NCBI GenBank assembly: GCA_009936675.1
Contig: JAACDY010000022.1
Coordinates: forward strand, 1 to 8,014
Source of the DNA: Bacteroidota bacterium
Lineage (GTDB): Bacteria; Bacteroidota; Bacteroidia; Flavobacteriales; Flavobacteriaceae
Direction: 5' to 3'
Length of the DNA: 8,014 nucleotides
Shown: piece by piece, positions 1-6,342 of the stretch
How positions within the stretch are numbered: position 1 is the first letter of the stretch
Layout: every line of letters starts with the position of its first letter
Notes under the pieces: generated by a model
Database searches by the model: none
What the model was told of the DNA's origin: nothing
Seen by the model: the letters and a program-made list of their open reading frames with translations, nothing else
Position numbers and translations under genes: made by a program

Positions 1-1
1 A

Positions 2-376
2 CTTAAAAACTGGGTTAAAATAGCCCACCCCATGGATTTGACCTTTCACCGTGCGTTTGACCGGGTTCTCAAGCCCAAAGAATCCTTGAAAAAAATAATG
101 GATTTGGGATTTGATAGAGTGTTGACCTCGGGACAAGAGTCCACAGCTACAGCGGGATTGGATTTATTGGTTAAACTTCAAAATATTGCCAAAGATCAAC
201 TGGTGATTATGCCAGGAGCTGGAATCAACGATCAAAATTGCGAACACTTTTTTAAGGAGGGTTTTAAAGAAATTCACCTTTCCGCAAAAGGATCAGAACA
301 AACTGAGCAAGGCGAACCCATATCCGATTTGAAAATCATTCAAAAGATAGTAGCCTCCGCCAAAAAATTCGGTTAA
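2..376 (+). CDS. cutC: CutC family protein, C-terminal part (5' end outside window)
   Basis: The reading frame is open from the left edge, so the gene is cut by the window. The ATG at 32 is internal, because the codons before it (ending in ...IAHP) continue the family alignment. Visible family motifs are TFHRAFD, then the LTSG stretch (VLTSGQES), then IMPGAGIN followed by a downstream NC, all typical of the C-terminal half of the CutC TIM barrel. Full-length CutC proteins are about 240 to 250 residues, so roughly half is present (about 124 residues). CutC was named for copper homeostasis and is cytoplasmic, but its biochemical role in bacteria is unsettled; nothing here adds evidence for copper handling. 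It converges on the SGNH esterase gene, with only 12 bases between the two stop codons. Family assignment is confident, the function is not. Confidence 0.9.
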   Translation, partial: LKNWVKIAHPMDLTFHRAFDRVLKPKESLKKIMDLGFDRVLTSGQESTATAGLDLLVKLQNIAKDQLVIMPGAGINDQNCEHFFKEGFKEIHLSAKGSEQTEQGEPISDLKIIQKIVASAKKFG

Positions 377-378
377 TC

Positions 379-398
379 TGGTCGATAGTTATCGGTCA
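379..398. terminator. Candidate bidirectional terminator hairpin between convergent genes
   Basis: Positions 379-387 (TGGTCGATA) can pair with 390-398 (TATCGGTCA) over nine pairs, including two G-U wobbles, with a very tight two-base turn that would open to four. It sits exactly between and across the stop codons of cutC and the SGNH esterase. There is no T-run directly after it on the + strand. On the - strand a T6 stretch follows about 11 bases later. The position suggests a shared terminator; the weak T tract makes this tentative. Confidence 0.3.
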
Positions 399-1129
399 AG
401 CAATTGATCCAAAGCTTTTTCGACCAATTCGGTCATCACCTTGTAGCCATCCTCATCGGGATGAACCCCATCATAACCATAGCTTTCAATCAAACCGTTT
501 TTTCCATCAGTCATCGCACTGAAATAATCCAAATAATGAATGTCGGTTTCATTACAATAGTCTTGGATCATTTTGTTGAGTTGTGGTATTTTGACGTCAG
601 GTCGCTTTCCTTTTCTCCAGGGATATTCTGCGGCAGGAACGACAGAACACAATATCACTTTGATGTCATGCTGTCGCGCCAACTCGGCCATTGAAAACAA
701 GTAACCTGCTACGGTTTCCAAATCCTTCAGGGGGGTATTCCCTGCTATGTCATTGGTTCCAGCCAATATGACGACTGCTTTGGGTTGATGAGCAATCACA
801 TCCTGTCTGAAACGCAATAACATCTGAGGAGTGGTCTGACCACCTATTCCTCTGTTGATGTAGGTGTCATTGTCAAACATTTTGGGCATGTATTGCATCC
901 AGCCTTGGGTGATCGAATTTCCCATAAACACCACTCTACCATCGTTTTTTTCCGGATCAACCGCTTTGTTTTTGTCGTCAAAATAGCTCATACTTGCCCA
1001 ATCTAAATGCATCATAGCTTTGGTGACATCAATATTGTCTAGAGGATTTTTTTCTTGTGCTAAAATACTTTGAGAAGCAATCAGTACCATTGTAAGCAAT
1101 AGGGTTTTGTTTAGAGATTTAATCATCAT
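389..1129 (-). CDS. Exported SGNH/GDSL-family esterase (acylhydrolase)
   Basis: This 246-residue protein is a serine esterase of the SGNH/GDSL superfamily, expected to hydrolyse acyl (often acetyl) esters outside the cytoplasm. Residues 1-24 form a signal peptide (positively charged start, hydrophobic LLLTMVLIA core, cleavage probably near ILA|QE). Block I is GNSIT with nucleophile Ser72. Block II is NRGIGGQTT with the oxyanion glycine at about 96. Block III is GTND with Asn126. Block V is DGVHP, giving Asp220 and His223 of the catalytic triad. All four catalytic blocks are intact and length is normal. The gene begins inside the last codons of the symporter gene (shared bases 1119-1129), so it is probably the last gene of the symporter operon and may be translationally coupled. 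The start could be either of two adjacent ATGs (1129 or 1126). The substrate is unknown; a carbohydrate acetyl ester is a reasonable guess. Confidence 0.9.
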   Translation of the reverse strand: MMIKSLNKTLLLTMVLIASQSILAQEKNPLDNIDVTKAMMHLDWASMSYFDDKNKAVDPEKNDGRVVFMGNSITQGWMQYMPKMFDNDTYINRGIGGQTTPQMLLRFRQDVIAHQPKAVVILAGTNDIAGNTPLKDLETVAGYLFSMAELARQHDIKVILCSVVPAAEYPWRKGKRPDVKIPQLNKMIQDYCNETDIHYLDYFSAMTDGKNGLIESYGYDGVHPDEDGYKVMTELVEKALDQLLDR

Positions 1130-2789
1130 CTGGTTTTCTTATATTTTCCACTAATTTTTGAATGTCGCTGTCGGGAGCAGGAGTAAATTTAGAAATGGTA
1201 ATGGATACCACAAAGTTGACCAACATTGCAAAAGAGCCAAAACCCTCGGGGGATATACCAAACCACCAATCTTTTTCGGATCCTCCACCGAACCATCCGA
1301 ATTTGAATTTGGTCATGTAAAACAACATTAACAAAATTCCAACCACCATCCCAGCAACAGCACCTTCTTTGTTCATTTTTTTACTGAAAATTCCCATAAC
1401 AATGGCGGGAAAGAAGGAAGCGGCCGCCAGACCAAATGCCAATGCGACCGTGGCGGCGACAAAGCCCGGGGGATTGATCCCAAAATAGGCCGCCAACATC
1501 ACAGCTCCCACTGCAGATAAACGTGCAGCAATCAATTCTTCTTTTTCACTCACGTCGGGTTTGATCATTTTTTTGATCAGGTCGTGGGAAACAGAGGAAG
1601 AAATCACCAACAATAGTCCTGCTGCTGTAGATAAAGCCGCAGCTAACGCCCCAGCAGCCATAATAGCGATGATCCAATTGGGTAAATCGGCAATCTCAGG
1701 ATTGGCCAATACCATTATGTCTGCATCCACTTTTAGTTCATTAATTTGAGGGTCGGCAACATATTGCACCAAACCATCTTGGTTTTTATCTTCATATGAA
1801 ATCAGCCCGGTCGCTTCCCATTTTTCAAACCACTGGGGTAGAGAAGCATGGGCTTTGTTGCTTACCGTTTCGATCAAGTTGGTTCTCGAAAATACAGCCA
1901 CTGCAGGAGCTGTGGTGTATAAAATGGCGATAAAAAGTAAGGCCCATCCGGCAGACTTTCGGGCGTCGCTCACTTTTTTTACCGTAAAAAATCGAACAAT
2001 AACGTGCGGTAATCCAGCAGTGCCCACCATCAGAGCGGCAGTGATAAAGAAGACATCTAGGGTTGATTTTTTTCCTGAGGTATATTCATGGAAACCCAGT
2101 TCGCGATGCAAACCATCTAACTTATCCAATAAGTAAACCCCATCACTACCTGCGGAACCAAAACCAATTTGAGGAATCACATTCCCTGTGACCATCCAAG
2201 AAATGAATATGGCCGGTAACATAAACGCAAAAATCAATACACAGTATTGTGCAACCTGAGTATAAGTGATGCCTTTCATTCCTCCCAACACAGCATAGAA
2301 AAGGACAATCAACATTCCGATAAGTACACCTGTTGTGATGTCCACCTCCAAATAACGAGAGAAGACAACACCTACCCCTCGCATTTGTCCTGCGATATAA
2401 GTAAATGAAACGATCAAAGCACAAAATACAGCCACGCCCCGAGCTACGTTAGAATAATAGCGGTCACCAATAAAATCGGGAACCGTAAATTTTCCAAATT
2501 TTCTTAAGTAGGGAGCCAGTAAAAGAGCCAATAAAACATAACCTCCTGTCCAACCCATCAAATAGACCGACCCATCATAGCCGTTAAAAGAAATAATCCC
2601 TGCCATAGAAATAAAAGAGGCAGCAGACATCCAATCAGCAGCAGTAGCCATTCCATTGGCAATGGGAGGAACTCCTTTCCCTGCAATGTAAAATTCGCCT
2701 GTAGAGGAAGCTCTGGTGATAATCGCAATGGTGATATATAATGTAAAACTGAGTCCAACAGCAATCCAAATCCAATATTGTAATTCCAT
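1119..2789 (-). CDS. Sodium:solute symporter, VC_2705/ActP-like, large subunit
   Basis: This 556-residue inner-membrane transporter belongs to the SSS family and imports a small solute with Na+. The N-terminal motifs (GEFYIAGKGVPPIANGMATA around 31-50, ADWMSAASFI at 51-60) and YIAGQMRGVGVVFSRYL at 131-147 match the acetate permease ActP branch, and the paired DUF4212 protein points to the VC_2705 subgroup. The core reads as about 13 membrane segments. The STAAGLLLVISSS stretch at 387-399 holds Ser387/Thr388, in the position of the Na+ site on TM8 of this family. A hydrophilic extracytoplasmic loop at about 302-370 carries DKNQDG at 334-339, resembling a calcium-binding loop. There is no C-terminal STAC or kinase domain. 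The gene starts in the stop of the small subunit (TAATG at 2791-2787) and overlaps the esterase gene downstream. Acetate or another short carboxylate is the likely substrate by family; no acs gene is present to confirm it. Confidence 0.92.
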   Translation of the reverse strand: MELQYWIWIAVGLSFTLYITIAIITRASSTGEFYIAGKGVPPIANGMATAADWMSAASFISMAGIISFNGYDGSVYLMGWTGGYVLLALLLAPYLRKFGKFTVPDFIGDRYYSNVARGVAVFCALIVSFTYIAGQMRGVGVVFSRYLEVDITTGVLIGMLIVLFYAVLGGMKGITYTQVAQYCVLIFAFMLPAIFISWMVTGNVIPQIGFGSAGSDGVYLLDKLDGLHRELGFHEYTSGKKSTLDVFFITAALMVGTAGLPHVIVRFFTVKKVSDARKSAGWALLFIAILYTTAPAVAVFSRTNLIETVSNKAHASLPQWFEKWEATGLISYEDKNQDGLVQYVADPQINELKVDADIMVLANPEIADLPNWIIAIMAAGALAAALSTAAGLLLVISSSVSHDLIKKMIKPDVSEKEELIAARLSAVGAVMLAAYFGINPPGFVAATVALAFGLAAASFFPAIVMGIFSKKMNKEGAVAGMVVGILLMLFYMTKFKFGWFGGGSEKDWWFGISPEGFGSFAMLVNFVVSITISKFTPAPDSDIQKLVENIRKPDDD

Positions 2790-3037
2790 TATTTTTGGTT
2801 TTTAAATTTTTGATCCAAACGATTCATCAAATAGATATATACAAATATCAAAATAACAAAAACATAGATTGCGCCTTGTTGGGCAAACCAAAAGCCGAGT
2901 TTGAATCCTCCCATTTGAATTTTATTGAGCGAATCTGCCAATAGAATTCCGAATCCAAAAGAAACGGTAAACCATATGATTAAAAGGATTACCAAATACT
3001 TTAAATTGGTTTTCCAGTAGTTATTTACTCTATTCAT
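2789..3037 (-). CDS. DUF4212 sodium:solute symporter small subunit
   Basis: This 82-residue membrane protein has two predicted helices, at about 14-33 and 53-71. The family signature is visible in the YWKTNLKYLVILLIIWF start and the FWFAQQGA motif at 49-56 just before the second helix. It ends in a basic tail (KFKNQK). Proteins of this family are encoded directly before VC_2705-type symporters and are regarded as their small subunit; their exact role is not established. The one-base stop/start overlap with the symporter (TAATG) implies translational coupling and a fixed ratio of the two proteins. The ATG at 3037 is well placed, 10 bases downstream of a promoter-like element on the - strand. 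It is the first gene of the operon small subunit, symporter, esterase. Confidence 0.92.
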   Translation of the reverse strand: MNRVNNYWKTNLKYLVILLIIWFTVSFGFGILLADSLNKIQMGGFKLGFWFAQQGAIYVFVILIFVYIYLMNRLDQKFKNQK

Positions 3038-3055
3038 CGTCTTAGTTTAGTTTTC

Positions 3056-3063
3056 TAAATATA
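3056..3063 (-). promoter_or_regulatory. Bacteroidota-type -7 box for the symporter operon
   Basis: On the - strand the sequence is TATATTTA, one base off the Bacteroidota consensus TAnnTTTG. It lies about 19 bases before the ATG at 3037. The upstream -33 element is poor (TTTTAC rather than TTTG about 17 bases away). It belongs to a longer 16-base element (3048-3063) repeated almost exactly before the acyltransferase gene at 4228-4243, which strengthens the call. Confidence 0.5.
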
Positions 3064-3114
3064 CAAATAAAAGTGAGCTGTAAAAGTCTGAAAAATGGGG
3101 TGAAAAAATATAGT

Positions 3115-4215
3115 TTAAAGTTTGATAAATATTTTTCTTTTGTACAACTGATGAGTTGGAATCCATATGATTAGCACGTAAAGCAAAGCATAAATCAGAG
3201 AAGCGAATTTAGGATCGACACCTATACTGTTGGCCTGTTCTACAAAAGTGGCACTTAGTGAAATACCCCAGAGTTTTTTGCTGTAAAAAAAAGTGTAAAA
3301 AATACCCGCTAAAGTATAGGCAAAAATGGCATTAATCCCAAAAACTTGAGCCATTTTAAATCGAGCTACATATCCTTTGATGTCAATCCAATAGACAAAT
3401 AGAGCCAAAAGTAAACAACTGATTCCTCCTGTCATAAGTACAAAAGAACTGCTCCAAAGACTCTTGTTAATCGGCATAAGATATTGGAAAACATCTCCTA
3501 AAACAAGTAGAGTTCCTGCCATAAGAAAAAGTTTGATAAGTTTATCTTTAAGATCAGCTCTGGACACCAATATAAAACCAGCCATCATCCCCAGTAAACC
3601 ACTGGCCAATGCAGGAAAAGAACTGAGAATACCCTCGGGATCCCAAGTTTGCTTCCACAGATAACCCGGTAAGTAAAGTTGATCGATATAATTCGCCCAG
3701 TTTTTTCCGGGTTCACTCAAATCGGGCATTCCTATACCAGGTACTGGAAGATATTTCACCACTAACCAGTAGAGCACCAAAATGACAGTTGCAATAATGA
3801 TTTGCGTCTTTCTTTTGGTGTATAAAAAAAGTAAACCACAGGTCATAAAAACAAAGGCTATACGTGGCAGTACTCCTACCCATCGAATTGAACCAAAATT
3901 AAAAGAAGGCCACAACCACAAAAAGATTCCTACTAAATAAATTTTTAAGCTTCGCCAAAGGATCTTCTTGACCAACTGATTACGACTCAATCCTCTTTCA
4001 CTTTGTTTGGTAAGAGAAAGAACAATGGAAACGCCAACAATAAAAATAAAAGTGGGGAATACGTAATCCGTGGGTGTCAGACCGTTCCAATCTGCATGTA
4101 AAAGTGGGGCATATACTTGATCCCACGAACCTGGATCATTGACAATAATCATTAAAATAATGGTCAATCCTCTTAAAATATCAAGAGATAAAAGTCTGGT
4201 TTTTAAATTTTCCAT
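3115..4215 (-). CDS. HGSNAT/NagX-like membrane acyltransferase (DUF5009-type)
   Basis: This is a polytopic membrane protein of 366 residues with about ten helices, related to heparan-alpha-glucosaminide N-acetyltransferase and bacterial NagX. The N-terminus has the family pattern: SLDILRGLTI (10-19), Asn26 in IIVN, His40 in LLHADWNGLT, and TDYVFPTFIFIVGVS (49-63). From memory, Asn258 and His269 of human HGSNAT correspond to these two residues; His269 is the active-site histidine. Further family-like stretches are GVLPRIA (114-120), DPEGILSSFPA (192-202) and GINAIFAY (293-300). The likely role is acetylation of an amino sugar or sugar at the membrane, using acetyl-CoA from the cytoplasm. The frame is open to an ATG at 4302, which would add 29 residues. 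I prefer 4215 because the family begins at this point and a promoter-like element lies inside the extension. It is 77 bases upstream of the symporter operon, same strand, and might be partly co-transcribed with it. Confidence 0.85.
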   Translation of the reverse strand: MENLKTRLLSLDILRGLTIILMIIVNDPGSWDQVYAPLLHADWNGLTPTDYVFPTFIFIVGVSIVLSLTKQSERGLSRNQLVKKILWRSLKIYLVGIFLWLWPSFNFGSIRWVGVLPRIAFVFMTCGLLFLYTKRKTQIIIATVILVLYWLVVKYLPVPGIGMPDLSEPGKNWANYIDQLYLPGYLWKQTWDPEGILSSFPALASGLLGMMAGFILVSRADLKDKLIKLFLMAGTLLVLGDVFQYLMPINKSLWSSSFVLMTGGISCLLLALFVYWIDIKGYVARFKMAQVFGINAIFAYTLAGIFYTFFYSKKLWGISLSATFVEQANSIGVDPKFASLIYALLYVLIIWIPTHQLYKRKIFIKL

Positions 4216-4235
4216 ATACGTTAAAAGTAGTTTTC

Positions 4236-4264
4236 TAAATGTACTGAAAATTAGCGAAATCAAA
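4236..4264 (-). promoter_or_regulatory. Bacteroidota-type promoter for the acyltransferase gene
   Basis: On the - strand the -7 box is TACATTTA (4243-4236), one base off TAnnTTTG. A TTTG (-33 type, complement of 4261-4264) stands 17 bases upstream of it. The -7 box is about 20 bases before the ATG at 4215, leaving a short leader. Its presence inside the possible longer reading frame argues for the start at 4215 rather than 4302. Confidence 0.55.
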
Positions 4265-4394
4265 AATGTTAGTATTTTTTTGAATAGGCATCGTTTGGTC
4301 ATTTGACTTTATTGGAAGTTCAGGGCTTGGCTCTTGGTTTTGAAAATCAACAGGTATATATACATGATTGTTTGACGAATGATTAGAGTAGATC

Positions 4395-4432
4395 AAGCAT
4401 TAAGTAAATCAACGTAAATGCTTAACTTAATG
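4395..4432. repeat. Inverted repeats in divergent intergenic region, possible operator
   Basis: Two nested perfect inverted repeats share this stretch: CATTAAGT (4398-4405) with ACTTAATG (4425-4432), 19 bases apart, and AAGCATT (4395-4401) with AATGCTT (4417-4423), 15 bases apart. They lie 42 bases before the SRPBCC-GyrI start, between it and the divergent acyltransferase gene. This could be a regulator binding site. AT-rich repeats of this size can also occur by chance. I found no clear TAnnTTTG box for the rightward gene in the same region. Confidence 0.3.
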
Positions 4433-4473
4433 AAAACTTTTAATCCAAATCTCAAAAACTAAATTTTTTCAAC

Positions 4474-5409
4474 ATGCCCAAAATCAATGTTTCCCAGTCA
4501 ATAATCATAAAAGAAAAACCAAAAAAAATCTACGCCATTATCAGTGATTTTGGTCAATGGCAAACATGGTCTCCCTGGTTATTGGCAGAGCCAGAGTGCA
4601 ATATCAATACTTCCAAAAATGGAACTCTGTACCATTGGCAAGGAGAGATTGTAGGGGAAGGTAAGATGAGGATTTCAGAAAAATCTGACAAGCACGATTA
4701 TCTCTCCGCTAAATTGGAATTTATAAAACCTTGGAAGTCAAAATCCATGATTTATTTTCATTTGATTGAAAAATCAGAGGGCACAGAACTTACTTGGACG
4801 ATGAAGGGAGGACTTCCTTTTTTTCTTTTTTGGATGAAAAAATCGATGGAAGTCTTCATCGGTGAAGATTACCGCCGGGGATTAGGTCTTCTCAAAGATT
4901 GGATAGAAACTGGAAAAACCAATTCAAAAATAGATTTTTTGGGAATTCAAGAGCTTGAAGCTTGTGATTTCATTGGAGTCAAAAGGAAATGCACTACCTC
5001 AGAAATGGGTAAATGTATGGAAGAAGATTTTACAAATTTACTTACAGAATGCCATCAGAAATGGGATAAACTGATCAGTGGTTTACCTTTCTCCATCTAC
5101 CACAAATTTGACATGGTCAGGGATAAAGCGGTTTATGTGGCGGCAGTTCCCATGATCAGCGTACCAGACGATCTTTCCTCCCATATGGTCTCGGGAAAAC
5201 GCCCTGCAATGAAAACCTACAGTTTGGTTCATTTGGGACCTTACAGGCATATTGCTAATGGTTGGGCAGCATTGATCATGCACATGAGGGCCAAGAAGTT
5301 TAAACCTTCCAAAAAAATTCCTCCCATGGAAATTTACTTAAACAGTCCCAAAGATACCGATGAATTGAAGTTGAAGACAGAGATATTATTTCCAGCAAAG
5401 TTCAGTTGA
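4474..5409 (+). CDS. SRPBCC domain fused to GyrI-like small-molecule binding domain
   Basis: This 311-residue cytoplasmic protein has two ligand-binding folds in tandem. Residues 1-148 look like an SRPBCC/polyketide-cyclase-like domain: a basic lead-in, the FGQWQTWSPW segment (26-35) typical of this fold, and a closing helix with LGLLKDWIE (137-145). Residues 158-308 match the GyrI-like/AraC effector-binding domain, with SIYHKFD (207-213), HLGPYRHIANGW (253-264) and PMEIYLNS (284-291) followed by a final strand LKTEILFP. There is no DNA-binding helix-turn-helix, so it is probably not a transcription factor by itself; a role in binding or sensing a hydrophobic small molecule is inferred. The start follows an A/T-rich leader without a clear Shine-Dalgarno. 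It stands alone, divergent from the acyltransferase. The stop is followed at once by a T7 run. Confidence 0.82.
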   Translation: MPKINVSQSIIIKEKPKKIYAIISDFGQWQTWSPWLLAEPECNINTSKNGTLYHWQGEIVGEGKMRISEKSDKHDYLSAKLEFIKPWKSKSMIYFHLIEKSEGTELTWTMKGGLPFFLFWMKKSMEVFIGEDYRRGLGLLKDWIETGKTNSKIDFLGIQELEACDFIGVKRKCTTSEMGKCMEEDFTNLLTECHQKWDKLISGLPFSIYHKFDMVRDKAVYVAAVPMISVPDDLSSHMVSGKRPAMKTYSLVHLGPYRHIANGWAALIMHMRAKKFKPSKKIPPMEIYLNSPKDTDELKLKTEILFPAKFS

Positions 5410-5444
5410 TTTTTTTGGGGTAAAAATAAAGGACACCCGCAGTG

Positions 5445-5484
5445 AAGATGATATAGGTTATAGATTTCCTTTTGTCATCATCTT
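5445..5484. repeat. Inverted repeat AAGATGAT / ATCATCTT, weak stem-loop
   Basis: Perfect 8-bp arms at 5445-5452 and 5477-5484 enclose a 24-base loop. It lies about 36 bases after the SRPBCC-GyrI stop. The arms are AT-rich, so the stem is weak; it may form part of a terminator region with the next hairpin, or an operator. Confidence 0.25.
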
Positions 5485-5489
5485 AATAC

Positions 5490-5513
5490 TACTGCCTCCA
5501 GGGAGTATTGTTT
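5490..5513 (+). terminator. Possible terminator after the SRPBCC-GyrI gene
   Basis: TACTGCC (5490-5496) pairs with GGGAGTA (5501-5507) around a TCCA loop, with one G-G mismatch in the middle. It is followed by TTGTTTAAC, a short interrupted T tract. Being about 80 bases beyond the stop codon and before the TauE promoter box, it fits a terminator, but the stem is short and imperfect. Confidence 0.3.
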
Positions 5514-5554
5514 AACGTTTATTTAAAATCAAATAAACTTTAATATATATTCAA

Positions 5555-5562
5555 TAGCTTTG
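5555..5562 (+). promoter_or_regulatory. Perfect TAnnTTTG box for the TauE/SafE gene
   Basis: TAGCTTTG matches the Bacteroidota -7 consensus exactly and lies 24 bases before the proposed TTG start at 5587. No good TTTG -33 element is seen at the expected distance; only a weak CTTTAA at 5538 stands nearby. The distance supports a start at or close to 5587. Confidence 0.5.
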
Positions 5563-5586
5563 AGCCGTTTATAAACTCGCTCGCTG

Positions 5587-6342
5587 TTGATTCTTCAATC
5601 CACTATACCTTATTTGAGTTTTGCTTTTTTGATCGCTATGGGCTGTGCTATGTTATTAGGCGTCGCAAAGTCTGGGATAAAAGGATTGGCAGTATTAATT
5701 GTTACGAGTCTGGCATTGGTTTATGGAGCCAAAGAGTCAACGGGAATATTGATGCCCATGCTCATCTGTGGCGATATTATGGCAGTGATTTATTACAAAC
5801 GTCATGTCAAGTGGATTTATCTCATCAAACTTTTACCGTGGATGATTTTGGGAGTATTGACGGGCGTTGTCTTGGGTAAGGATTTGCCCGAGGATCTTTT
5901 TAAGTCAGGCATGGCTTTCATCATTCTGATCAGTGTGATCATGATGTATTATTGGGAACGAAAAAAAGACAGAAAGGTTCCCACTCACTGGAGTTTTGCG
6001 GCATTAATGGGAATGATGGCTGGTTTTACTACCATGGTAGGAAATTTGGCAGGAGCTTTTTCCAACATCTATTTTTTAGCCATCAAATTACCCAAAAATG
6101 AGTTTATAGGAACCGCAGCATGGTTATTTTTCATCATTAACCTTTTCAAAGTCCCTTTCCACATATGGTCTTGGGGCACCATCAATTGGGCCTCATTTCA
6201 AATCAGCATGGGTTTAATACCAACCGTAATTGCAGGTTTTGGATTGGGTGTTTTTCTGGTTAAGAAAATCAACAATGACAAATACAGGCAACTAATCCTT
6301 GTCCTCACAGGTTTGGGAGGATTGGCCATCCTATTACAATAA
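5587..6342 (+). CDS. TauE/SafE (TSUP) family membrane permease
   Basis: This is an integral inner-membrane protein of 251 residues with about eight helices, of the sulfite exporter TauE/SafE family (also called TSUP or DUF81). Members move small anions or sulfur compounds; the substrate here cannot be told. The two-repeat architecture shows in GVAKSGIKGL (25-34), followed by STGILMPMLICGDIMAVIYY (51-70), and in the second half GFTTMVGNLAGAFSN (146-160) and FKVPFH (188-193). The GVAKSG form, rather than the glycine-rich motif of other members, fits a Bacteroidota-type branch. The frame has no ATG near the start: it opens after a stop at 5572 and offers TTG at 5587. The first ATG, at 5638, would remove most of helix 1, so TTG is preferred. 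Its stop codon touches that of the convergent rny gene with no gap. Confidence 0.87.
   Translation: MILQSTIPYLSFAFLIAMGCAMLLGVAKSGIKGLAVLIVTSLALVYGAKESTGILMPMLICGDIMAVIYYKRHVKWIYLIKLLPWMILGVLTGVVLGKDLPEDLFKSGMAFIILISVIMMYYWERKKDRKVPTHWSFAALMGMMAGFTTMVGNLAGAFSNIYFLAIKLPKNEFIGTAAWLFFIINLFKVPFHIWSWGTINWASFQISMGLIPTVIAGFGLGVFLVKKINNDKYRQLILVLTGLGGLAILLQ

Noticed and set aside
404..694. Open frame on the + strand opposite the SGNH esterase gene
   Set aside because: It is antisense to a gene with all catalytic blocks intact, and its translation resembles no family.
2146..2424. Cysteine- and histidine-rich open frame on the - strand inside the symporter gene
   Set aside because: It looks like a metal-binding small protein at first sight but is only a shifted frame of the conserved symporter sequence.
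4216..4302. N-terminal extension of the acyltransferase to the ATG at 4302
   Set aside because: The added 29 residues are not part of the family N-terminus, and the extension contains a -7/-33 promoter-like pair just before the ATG at 4215.
4303..4473. TAnnTTTG promoter for the SRPBCC-GyrI gene
   Set aside because: The best candidates (around ATTGTTTG near 4367 and TAACTTAA at 4423) each miss key bases or have no partner -33 element, so no promoter is called.
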